Shown here piece by piece: positions 1 to 8,022 of a stretch of DNA of 33,970 bases. A model generated the notes under the pieces. That model was not told the DNA's origin. It ran no database searches and saw only the letters and a list, made by a program, of their open reading frames with translations. Each line of letters opens with the position of its first letter. Position 1 is the first letter of the stretch. Origin of the DNA: Saprospiraceae bacterium. GTDB lineage: Bacteria; Bacteroidota; Bacteroidia; Chitinophagales; Saprospiraceae. The stretch is from assembly GCA_016715405.1 (NCBI GenBank), contig JADKAE010000008.1, positions 1-33,970 on the forward strand, given 5' to 3'. The position numbers and the translations under genes are program-made.

Positions 1-550
1 AAATCCACGAAAAAGAAGAATTCATCGAAAGCCTGACCCACGACAGCATCATCATCCAGATACACTACCTCCAAGGCCGCCGCCGTACCGAACTTGAACA
101 ACTGCTGGCGCTGTTCGATCAATCATCCGTCACTGCCAACCCCCATTTTCTTGCGGTGGACGAGGACGAGCTCCCCGAGCGCTACCGCCCCTTATTGCGC
201 CGCCTGCAAAAAGCGGTGGCCGACCCGGTCGTCCGCGAAACGATGGAAGGGGAAGACGATATCATCGAGGAAATCAAGGATTACCAACGGCTGATTACGT
301 ATAAGGAGCAAATCATTGAAGCCAAGGACAAAGCCATTGAAGCCAAAGATCAAGCCATTGAAGAAAAGGACAAAGCCATTGAAGCCAAAGATCAAGCCAT
401 TGAAGAAAGGACAAAGCCATTGAAGCCAAGCAAAAACGGATAGAGCTCGCCGTATTGAAATCTTACGCAGCGGGCACATCGATTGAAGATTTGACTGAAA
501 TCTTTGAATTAAGCGCGGCGGAGGTGGCGGACATAGTAAAGGGTGCGTGA
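1..550 (+). CDS. Rpn-family nuclease/putative transposase, C-terminal part (5' truncated, one frame break)
   Basis: The reading frame is open from the window edge (first full codon at position 3), so the N-terminal PD-(D/E)XK nuclease core lies outside. What remains matches the tail of Rpn (recombination-promoting nuclease) proteins: a linker with PVVRETMEGEDDIIEEI at about 226-285, a heptad coiled coil made of 21-bp repeats (321-424), and a small helical end (SIEDLTEIFELSAAEVADI) resembling the helix-turn-helix that closes many Rpn proteins. The uncorrected frame stops at 443. Restoring one A in the AAA run near 406-409 extends the coiled coil and ends at the TGA 548-550. The preceding repeat unit has AAAA at the same place, which supports the correction. 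The family assignment rests on overall pattern; the catalytic residues cannot be seen. Confidence 0.6.
321..424 (+). repeat. 21-bp tandem repeat encoding a KDxAIEx heptad coiled coil
   Basis: Five consecutive units begin at 321, 342, 363, 384 and 405. Units alternate between gccaaagatcaag-type and gaaaaggacaaag-type, so there is also a 42-bp higher-order period. Each unit encodes one heptad (KDKAIEA, KDQAIEE). The last unit is 20 bp, one A short, which breaks the frame of the Rpn-like gene. Confidence 0.85.
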
Positions 551-701
551 TAAGTACGATTGGGGGGAATTGCCGTGCCGGGCGTTTGGAATCGCAGTAA
601 TATCGTAGTGTAAAAAATTAAGATGAATTAGTCTTAGTTACAAAAGTCTATGTTGTTCCTTTAGCACCTCCCAATTCCTCAGGCACCTAAACCTATTCGC
701 A

Positions 702-809
702 ATGAGCGAAAACACAAACTTCTGCAGCCAGGTCCGGCAACTCATAGCCGAAGACGACTTGTCCCGCGCTATTACCCTTCTGCGCGACTTGCTTAACAAC
801 AGCTCTTAG
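702..809 (+). pseudogene. Truncated effector-associated domain (EAD11-like) remnant
   Basis: A 35-codon frame from ATG 702 to TAG 807-809 carries QLIAEDDLSRAITLLRDLL. This is the same helix pair that opens the next gene (RLISGDEISAALKILRGLL at about 960-1020). It stops where the intact paralog continues into its second half. The fragment looks like the stub of a duplicated effector-associated domain; alternatively the rest was lost by deletion. About 120 bp without convincing coding potential separates it from the full copy at 929. EADs are adaptor domains of bacterial conflict systems that pair a sensor or effector with a partner carrying the same EAD. The EAD11 name is from memory of the family pattern. 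Confidence 0.5.
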
Positions 810-928
810 CGACACAAAAATCAGCAGCCGATTGTAACATCGTCTTTAAAAAACAGTGTAGGATTAGCAATATACTTCCCCAGTGAAGTATAGATAAATC
901 TGGAGCCGAATCCTTCAATTTGAGCACC

Positions 929-1968
929 ATGAAACACGAAACCCTTTTAGCTGAAATTCGCCGCCTAATATCCGGTGATGAAATATCGGCCGCGTTGAAA
1001 ATCTTGCGCGGACTACTTGAAAATACGCCCCAGCTCAACGAAATCCTTCAACAATCGGGGCGATTGGAAAATATCCGAAGGCAAATGCGCATCGGAATCG
1101 TCTCACCTGCCGATGCAACGCTAGAGCAAAACCGCATCCGACAGGGCGTGCTTGAACTGCTTTGGAAATTGAACAACAAGGCGCTCCCCAGTTGTTTTAG
1201 GCGATCTGCTCGACGCCGTGGAAGAAGCGCACGTCCGGAACTCCGGGCCGAATTCGAACGCGCAGTTTTTATTGTCAACAGCAAAAACGTCGTAGTAGGC
1301 TCCACTATATCGGCAGGCGGCGACGTGCATATCGGCGACCGAACCATCCATACTGAAAGTCGGACTAGCTGCCGGCTGCGGCTATTTTCTGTTGTAGTCG
1401 TGCCGGTATTGGCGGGTATTGGAGCATTTTCTGGTTTCAGTGGAAAGAACTGCAAACCCCGCTTGTGCTGAAAGTCCGGGTAGAAAATCGTACCCCCAAC
1501 CCCGAACTGCCCGAACCCGAAGCGCAACTCCTGCTCACCTACGGTCAAAAGACAGAAACAAAAACAGCCGTCAACGGCGAGGCGCTGTTTGAGGGCATCC
1601 CGGCGAATTTTCGGGAAGAACAATTGCGTTTGCAATTTTCAGCAGAAGGTTTTAGGCCGATCGACACGACATTTTCTTTTGATGATGAATTGGTGGTGTT
1701 GGCTGTACGGAGGAATGATGACTTAGCGACGCTCTCCGGCATCATCACCGACGCCGCTTCCGGGCAGCCGCTTGAAGGCGTGAGCGTTTCCATCTCCTGC
1801 TGCCAAACGCTCACCGACGCTGCCGGACAATTCACCTTACAAGTTCCTCCCGAACATCAGCGATTGAGCCAGCGGCTCGATATTTTCAAAAACGGTTTTG
1901 AGGCGAAATCCGTTACGACGCCCGTCATTCCGGGGGAGACGCTCCGGCAGGGCTTGATACGGCATTAA
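929..1968 (+). CDS. EAD11-like domain - transmembrane - carboxypeptidase-regulatory-like protein (frame-broken)
   Basis: ATG 929 opens a helical N-terminal domain (about residues 1-80) matching EAD11: LISGDEISAALKILRGLL, then RRQMRIGIVSPADATLEQNR. After a linker comes VNSKNVVVGSTISAGGDVHI, typical of the Saprospiraceae EAD membrane proteins, then one membrane segment (LRLFSVVVVPVLAGIGAFF, about 1370-1430) and a periplasmic beta-rich part. A carboxypeptidase-regulatory-like fold follows (LSGIITDAASGQPLEGVSV at 1733-1790). Three frame changes must be repaired: one extra C in the CCCC near 1187-1190, one missing base near 1245-1250 and one missing T near 1420-1424. With these the protein is about 346 residues. 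The next gene starts 21 bp downstream, suggesting an operon. The role is inferred: a membrane adaptor or sensor linking a periplasmic input to an EAD-bearing cytoplasmic partner that is not visible here. Confidence 0.65.
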
Positions 1969-1989
1969 TCAACCACCCCTTCCCACACC

Positions 1990-3001
1990 ATGAAAAACGT
2001 TTTTCTACTTGTCCTGCTTTGCGTTTTTTGCAACCCTCTATTTGGGCAAATTCAAGTTGGGTTGGTGAGGGAGCAGAATTCCAAGCGAAAACCCATCCCC
2101 GGTGTGCAGGTCAATTTTTCAGGGGCGGTTCCTACCATTTCAGATGATAATGGCCATTTCAGACTGGTATTTCAGGGAAAAAAGCCCGGTGATATCATTT
2201 TTATTAATGAAATACGAAAACCCGGTTACGAGCTCGTCAATGAAAAAGAACTCAAAGCACTAAAAATCGGCATGAAAACGAAAAACTAATAGTAGATATC
2301 ATTCTGGCAACAGCCGGGGCGGTAGATGCCGCCAAAAAAGCCTATTACGACGTATCGGACAAGGCCCTGCTGGCGGGATTCAACCGAAAAAAACAGGAAC
2401 TACAAGAGCAACTCAAAAATGCAGAAATATCGCAAGGAGAGGTTTGGGACAGGTTTAAAGAATTGCAAGATCAGTACGATCGCCAAAAACAATCGCTCGA
2501 CGAACTCGCCGAAAAATTCGCCAGGGTCAATTTCGACGACGTGAGCGAAGTGTACCGCCAGGCATTGGAGTTATTTAAGGAGGGAAAAATTGACGAGGCT
2601 ATCGCAAAATTGGAGGAGGCCGATTTTCTCAACCGCTCAGAGCGTCATCTCATGAATAGGGAGCGAATCGAAATTGCCCTGGATGAATTAAAAAAACAAA
2701 AGGAAGAAAACGAAGAAGGCTTCAAAAAAGATTTAGAAGCCATGCTGCGACAGGCACAATTGTATATTGCAAATGGGGAGCCTGCTAATGCACTAGAAAT
2801 ATACGAAATAGTTATGCAGGTCGCCGAAGATAACCTGGTTGTCCTCCAAACTTGTGCCGATTTTTTTGTCGGCCAAAATAGGCCAGAAAAAGCCCTGCCC
2901 CTTTTTGAAAAAGATCATCGCCCATCCGGAAGCCGATGCTGAACAAAAAAAGCAAAGCCTCCCAATATATCGGCACCCTTACAAAAAGGATTGAATCATG
3001 A
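1990..3001 (+). CDS. Secreted carboxypeptidase-regulatory-like/coiled-coil/TPR protein, paralog A (frame-broken)
   Basis: ATG 1990 begins a signal peptide (MKNVFLLVLLCVFCNPLFGQ), followed by a small beta domain (VGLVREQNSKRKPIPGVQV, residues about 23-95). A long charged coiled-coil region (about 2330-2530) comes next, then TPR-like helices (YRQALELFKEGKIDEAIAKL at about 2550-2610). The raw frame ends at 2289. Adding one A near 2272 rejoins it to the coiled coil. Two more base changes near 2911 and 2950 carry it through IIAHPEADAEQKK and YIGTLTKRIES to TGA 2999-3001. That stop overlaps the ATG of paralog B as ATGA, implying translational coupling. Paralog A lacks the repeat array and SH3 domain of paralog B. 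Catalytic residues are not evident, so this looks like a structural or sensory envelope protein. Confidence 0.6.
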
Positions 3002-5821
3002 AAAGTATCTTCTACTCCCTCATTTTTTGGAGCGCCATAGGCAACCTCTCTGCCCAGGTCATCCAAATCGGCATGGTCCGCGAACAGAATTCCGGTGGCA
3101 AGCCCATTGCCGGGGTGCAGGTCAATTTTCAGGATGCCGTACCAACTAATTCCGACGACAGAGGCTGGTTTCGCCTCGCCTTTCGGGGCAAAAAAGCGGG
3201 CGACGTTATTTTTTTTCAGGAAGTCAGGAAGCAAGGTTATGAAGTAGTGAATGAAAAGGAATTGCAGATCATGCAAATCAGCAGCAACGATTCCTTGGGC
3301 AACGACATCATTCTGGCAAAAGCAGGTAAGCTCGACGCTGCCCGGAAAGAATACTACGATATATCTGACAAAGCGCTGACTGCCGGATTCAAAAAAGAAG
3401 AAAAGGCTTTACAGGAAAAATTGGAAAAGTCGCTAATAAGCGCAGCGGAATATGACAAACAATACGCTGCTCTTTTTGACCAATATCGCGAGCAACAAAA
3501 GAAATTAGACGATCTCTCCGACCTTTTTGCCCGCATCAATTTTGGAGATCGCCAGCCAAAAAGAAAAAAATGAGCGGGAAATAAAAGACGATTTGCAAGG
3601 TATCCAGTTGCAGGCACAGTTGTATGTGCTGAATTTTCAAATTGAGAAGGCGGAGACGATGTACGACCAGATACTGCGATTGGATAGCACCGATTTGACT
3701 ATGCTAACAGAAGCGGCGGGTTTTTATCGTGATTATCACCGGTATGACAAGGCGAAAAGGTGGTATTCGGCAATCATTGGACATCCGGATGCGGAGCGGT
3801 GGGAGGTGGGGGATGCATGGAGACGTCTTGGGAGCGTCCAACAACAGATTGGATTGCCCTTTGCTATTATTGCTTTTGATTCAAGTGAAATTATATATAA
3901 GGCATTGTTGCAAAGTAACCCAACCTTGACTTCAGTCAAGCTGAGTCTTGCCAAATCATATTCCTGGCTATTTCCCATATACCAACAAATGGGAAATACC
4001 GACAAGGCACTTGGTTACGCCAAAAGATATAGCATAATTTGTCAAGAACTTTACGAGTCTTTTCCGAAAAATGCAGAATATGAAGAACTATTTGCGTATT
4101 CATTTGACCAAATTGGCGGAGTATATGAATATTTAGGATATTTAGACACCGCCTAATTTACTATACAGAATACTATACACGGGAAAGACAACTTTATGAA
4201 GATGATCCAAATAATCTTGTTTCTAAGTTTTATTTAGCAAAATCTTGCCAGTCTTTGGGTAACACATACACATCACTGGGTCATTTGGATACAGCTCTGA
4301 TTTTATATAAAAAAAGTAAAGGGCTATTAAAAGAACTGCATGAAAGCTATCCACAAAATGTTGATTATAAAACTTATTTGGCAGACACTTACGGTAGCTT
4401 GGGTAGTACATACATATCATTGGGCCATTTGGATACAGCACTGATTTTTTTTATAAAATCGAATGAGCTGATAAAAGAACTTCATGAAAGTTATCCACAA
4501 AATGCTAATGTAAAATATGTCTTGGCAGATTCATACAATTACTTGGTCCATACATACCTATCATTAGGCTATTTGGACAGCACACTGATTGTTTCGAATA
4601 AATACAATGTGCTGGCAAAAGAACTCTACGAAGTCGCCCCAGGAAATGTAGATAATAAAGATCATCTAGCAACTTCTTACAAACATCTGGGCAATACATA
4701 CACATTATTGGGTCATTTAGACAGCGCCCTAATTGTTTTTAGTAAATTCAAATCGCTATTTAAAGAACTCCACGAAGATCACCCACAAATTGTTAATTAT
4801 AAAAGCAATCTGGCAAGTTCTAACGGTCTTCTGGGCTATACCTACAATTCATTAGGTCATTTAGACACTGCCCTTATTTTTTATGAAGAATACAATGAGC
4901 TGGCAAGAGAATTACATGGCGACAATCCCCAAGAAATTACATTTAAAGGCGATCTGATAATCTCTGTTGATAATCTAGGTCGTATATACACCTTCTTAGG
5001 TAATCTGGACACCGCTTTGACTTTTTTTAAAGAATACAATACGTTGGCAAGAGAACTTTACGAAGACGACCCCAAAAATGTTATATTCAAGAGTTATTTG
5101 TCTGGATCATTCGAAGCTTTAGGACGTACATATGTATCATTAGGCCGGATGGACTCAGCTCTGTTTCACTATAATAGAGGCATTATCTTTGCAAAAGATC
5201 TTCACGAAAATTATCCACAAGACGTTGATTTCAAATTAGGGTTAGCATCATCATATGGTAATTTAGGGAATATCCATTACTCATTGGACAATTTGGATAC
5301 GGCCTTTCATTTTTATGATAAATTCAAAATAATGACTAAAGAACTTCATGAAGCCGCCCCCCAAAATGTTATTTTTAGGTATTACTTGGCTATGTCATAT
5401 ATATATATTGGGGACTATTATATTTACCTTGGTAATTTACCCCAAGCCCTTCTCCACTACCAAAAGCCGACACCCTCTGGACCGAACTCGTCCGCGACGC
5501 CCCGGATAATGTCGAATATCAAAAACAACTCGCCGAAGTGCGCGGCAAATTGGCTGAATTAGGCCAAAATATGCTTGAAACCACGCCACAATCACAGCAA
5601 ATAGAAAAGGCGAAAGCTGTGGTCACGTCTTTTACCTTGACACAAGAAACCAGCCTCCGCGCCGCGCCTGCATCTGATGCCAAAGTACTCCGGCGTTTCA
5701 AACCCGGCGACCAGGTCCGCCTGCTCGAAAAAACAGACAGGAGTGGTGGTGGAAAGTCGCCTTCGGCGGTATTAAGGGTTTTGTAAAGGCGGCATTGCTG
5801 AAAGAAATGGAAAACCGCTGA
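2998..5821 (+). CDS. Secreted carboxypeptidase-regulatory-like/TPR-array/SH3 protein, paralog B (frame-broken)
   Basis: ATG 2998 starts a signal peptide (MKSIFYSLIFWSAIGNLSAQ). A beta domain and coiled coil closely matching paralog A follow, then twelve 48-residue TPR-like repeats (3825-5552, consensus LGxTYxSLGHLDTALIFY), and finally a bacterial SH3-like domain (about 5620-5818) with TSLRAAPASDAKVLRRF and WWWKVAFGGIKGFVKAALL. The stop is TGA 5819-5821. Frame breaks lie near 3545, 4156, 5480 (one A missing) and 5741 (GGG read as GG). The break near 3545 also coincides with loss of about 50 residues relative to paralog A. Once repaired the protein is about 940 residues. The SH3 domain suggests binding to peptidoglycan or another envelope partner (inference); the TPR array is a protein-interaction scaffold. 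Association with the EAD protein upstream suggests the sensory part of a conflict or signalling operon. Confidence 0.65.
3825..5552 (+). repeat. Twelve 144-bp tandem repeats encoding TPR-like units
   Basis: The equivalent glycine-containing motif recurs every 144 bp: about 3825, 3969, 4113, 4257, 4401, 4545, 4689, 4833, 4977, 5121, 5265 and 5409. Inner units (4257-5121) are the most alike, with consensus SLGHLDTALIFY and KELHExxPQNV. The first two and last units are degenerate. The array is visibly more AT-rich than the flanking parts of the gene. One unit near 4156 and the last near 5480 are each a base short. Confidence 0.85.
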
Positions 5822-5895
5822 TCAATTATTCATAAAGCGAAGGTATTTGGGTAACTAAAACCGCCGGCAAAACCTAAAAAGCAGTTTTTCTCACC

Positions 5896-5982
5896 ATGAT
5901 CACCCCCTACGGCATTGATAAAAACACACACGCCGCCGACCTGGTACAAAATGAAGTGGTGATGGATGATTTGTTTGTTTAA
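5896..5982 (+). pseudogene. Possible C-terminal remnant of an AAA-type ATP-binding protein
   Basis: A 28-codon frame runs from ATG 5896 to TAA 5980-5982. Its text (MITPYGIDKN, then VQNEVVMDDLF) resembles the last residues of a widespread Bacteroidota AAA ATPase family that end in a TYGLK...VVTMDDLF pattern. Nothing upstream in this frame continues the protein, so this would be a leftover of a deleted gene. The match is from memory of the family ending and is short, so chance resemblance is possible. Confidence 0.3.
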
Positions 5983-5996
5983 ACATCAGGAATTTG

Positions 5997-6107
5997 GCCG
6001 GCTTTGCGCCCCGTTTTTCATATTTTCGCACCTATGGTATACCTCGCGCCGCCAGATTTTGGGCATGACCTGAGCTCGGGTGCGAGGTATAATGCCGCAA
6101 AGCCGGC
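5997..6107. repeat. Nested inverted repeat (111 bp)
   Basis: The outer arms are perfect over 12 bp: GCCGGCTTTGCG (5997-6008) and CGCAAAGCCGGC (6096-6107). The inner arms are perfect over 9 bp: ATACCTCGC (6039-6047) and GCGAGGTAT (6082-6090). Transcribed, this would fold into a long two-part stem. There is no T-run after it, so it is not an obvious terminator. A MITE-like element or structured RNA are both possible. Confidence 0.6.
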
Positions 6108-6333
6108 AGTTCGCCCTTCCAGGGCTTGTCATATTCGCTCAAAACGTCCACAATCCCATCCTGCCATCCTAAAATCATAAAAATCATAGTCCCGCCACCC
6201 CCCGCAGCTAGCATAACAGGTGCAGATCCCCTGGCGAGAATGACAAAGTTACAGCGCTCCGACCGCCGACTGCCGACTGCCAATATGCAACTTCCCGGGA
6301 GAAAAAGACTCTTTACAAAAAAAACTCCCGATT

Positions 6334-7980
6334 ATGAAAAAAACAGCCTTACTCCTCCTCGTTTATTTATTGGCTTATGGCGCTTTTGCCCAAACCAGCC
6401 TTTCTTCCGCCGATTGGCAGTCCGACCTGCGATTTTTGCAGGAAACCGTACACAAGGATTATTCATTTTTATTTAAAAAAACTACCGCCGAAAAATTCAA
6501 TGCCTCGGTAGATAAGCTTTATCAGGAGATACCCAAGTTGCAGCCGCACGAAATTGTAGCGGGATTTGGACGCATTGTATCTTCTTTTGCATACGGCCAT
6601 ACCGATATTGGCTGGGAACAAGCGCCCGTTAAATACCACGTGCTACCGCTCAACTTGTACTGGTTTAGCGATGGCGTGTATATCGAAGGGGCGCACAAAG
6701 ATTATGAAAAGCTGGTCGGCGCCAAGGTGCTGAAAATTGAAGGCCTGGCAGTAGAAGATGCTATGAAAGCCATCCGGCCCCTCGTGCCCGTTGAAAACGA
6801 CCAGTATTTCAAAGCCCACGGCCTCGATTTTTTGGTTATTCCCGAGGCGCTTCACGCGCAGAAAGTGACAAAAACGCTGAAAAACGCCATTACGTTTACC
6901 CTCGAGCGCGATGGCAAATCTTTTGAGCAGACTTTCACGGCGGTGGACGCCTACCGTTTTCCCCGAAAATACGGCTTTGTCAACCCCGGTAATGATTGGG
7001 TCAGCGCGCGCAACCAGGCTACCACGCCGCTTTATCTCAAAAATTTTGATAAAATATATTACTACGAATACCTGCCCGAGTCGAAAACCGTGTATGTGCG
7101 GCATAGCCAAATTCAGGACGACCCGCAGGAAAATATACCGGCTTTTTACGACCGCGTTTTTGATTTTATTGAAAAAAATGACGTGGAAAAACTGGTAATC
7201 GACGTGCGCCTCAACGGCGGCGGAAATAACTACAAAAACAAACCCGTTGTAACCGGCATTATTCGCAGCGAAAAGATCAACCAACCCGGCAAGCTTTATG
7301 TCCTCCTTGGCAGACGCACTTTTTCTGCCTGCCAAAACCTGGTCAACGAACTGCATAGCTACACCAACGCCATCTTTGTGGGCGAACCCACTTCCGAAAA
7401 TATCAACTTTTACGGCGACAACCGCCGGGTGGAACTTCCTAAAAGCAAAATGCCGGTGTACCTTTCTTTTGCCTGGTGGCAGGACAAACCCCAGTGGGAA
7501 AACGCCGACTGGCTGGCGCCTCACGTAGCTGTCGATATGAGCTTTGAAGATTCCCGCTCCAACCGCGACCCTGTTTTAGATGCAGCCCTCAGCTTTTCCG
7601 GCCAAGATTTGGTACTAAACCCCATGGGTTATTTGCGGAGGCTATTTACTGAACAAAAAATAGACCTACTCCAATCCGAAGCCCAGAAAATGGTGAAAGA
7701 TCCACGGTACCGCTTTGTTGATTTTGAAACAGAAATAAATGACTCGGGCTATGACCTACTGCAAGACAAAGAGTTCGATGCCGCTATTTACGTTTTCCAA
7801 CTCAATACCCAGCTTTTCCCCCATTCGGCCAACGCCTGGGATAGCCTTGGCGAAGCCCACTGGCGCGCCGGCAAAAAGGACAAAGCCGTCGAGTATTACA
7901 ACAAAGCCATCGCACTCGACCCCAAGGGCAGCGTAGGCGATAATGCCCGCAAGATGTTGAAGCAGATTAATGGAGATTAG
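6334..7980 (+). CDS. S41-like peptidase with C-terminal TPR repeats
   Basis: The frame is intact (548 residues) with signal peptide MKKTALLLLVYLLAYGAFAQ, so it is exported. An N-terminal helical part (about 25-95) is followed by a tail-specific-protease-like core. Typical S41 landmarks are LVIDVRLNGGGNN (about residue 287), the nucleophile region GRRTFSACQNLVNE (about residues 325-338, Ser within TFSAC) and FVGEPTSEN. The last 80 residues form a TPR pair (NAWDSLGEAHWRAGKKDKAV). Family members are serine proteases of the C-terminal-processing group, although many Bacteroidota versions have unproven activity. The next gene, for a TonB-dependent receptor, begins 43 bp downstream with its own promoter-like box, so the two may be partly independent. 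Confidence 0.8.
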   Translation: MKKTALLLLVYLLAYGAFAQTSLSSADWQSDLRFLQETVHKDYSFLFKKTTAEKFNASVDKLYQEIPKLQPHEIVAGFGRIVSSFAYGHTDIGWEQAPVKYHVLPLNLYWFSDGVYIEGAHKDYEKLVGAKVLKIEGLAVEDAMKAIRPLVPVENDQYFKAHGLDFLVIPEALHAQKVTKTLKNAITFTLERDGKSFEQTFTAVDAYRFPRKYGFVNPGNDWVSARNQATTPLYLKNFDKIYYYEYLPESKTVYVRHSQIQDDPQENIPAFYDRVFDFIEKNDVEKLVIDVRLNGGGNNYKNKPVVTGIIRSEKINQPGKLYVLLGRRTFSACQNLVNELHSYTNAIFVGEPTSENINFYGDNRRVELPKSKMPVYLSFAWWQDKPQWENADWLAPHVAVDMSFEDSRSNRDPVLDAALSFSGQDLVLNPMGYLRRLFTEQKIDLLQSEAQKMVKDPRYRFVDFETEINDSGYDLLQDKEFDAAIYVFQLNTQLFPHSANAWDSLGEAHWRAGKKDKAVEYYNKAIALDPKGSVGDNARKMLKQINGD

Positions 7981-7984
7981 GCCG

Positions 7985-7992
7985 TATCTTTG
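7985..7992 (+). promoter_or_regulatory. Bacteroidota-type -7 promoter box (TATCTTTG)
   Basis: TATCTTTG matches the Bacteroidota -7 consensus TAnnTTTG exactly. It lies 30 bp before the ATG of the TonB-dependent receptor gene. A TTG at 7957-7959 could serve as the -33 element, although the 25-bp spacing is a little long. The box starts just after the stop codon of the S41 gene. Confidence 0.5.
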
Positions 7993-8022
7993 CCGGTGTA
8001 ATAAACACGCATTTGCACCTGC

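Larger units (their letters stand above)
5822..6333. other. Intergenic region with gene remnant, nested inverted repeat and dispersed-repeat-like text
   Basis: No intact gene is seen between the SH3 gene and the S41 peptidase gene. The stretch holds a 28-codon ATPase-like remnant (5896-5982) and a nested inverted repeat (5997-6107). A segment reading ctaaaatcataaaaatcat (around 6169-6187) resembles a motif I recognise as common between Bacteroidota genes. A tandem ccgactg repeat lies near 6265-6280. A short hairpin (CGGGAG 6296-6301 with CTCCCG 6325-6330) ends just before the next start codon. It looks like a graveyard of small mobile or repeated pieces. Confidence 0.5.

Noticed and set aside
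403..410. Programmed ribosomal frameshifting in the Rpn-like and other broken genes
   Set aside because: The breaks have no shared slippery heptamer or downstream structure and occur in many unrelated genes. Homopolymer length error explains them better.
3825..5552. CRISPR array
   Set aside because: The 144-bp repeats are directly adjoining, protein-coding and degenerate, without spacers.
6296..6330. CGGGAG/CTCCCG hairpin just before the S41 start as a riboregulator
   Set aside because: The stem is only 6 bp with a long A-rich loop, and there is no covariation or known class to support it.
6643..7524. Long open frame on the minus strand opposite the S41 peptidase gene
   Set aside because: Its translation is unlike any family and mirrors a convincing gene with signal peptide and S41 motifs. 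It is an effect of base composition.
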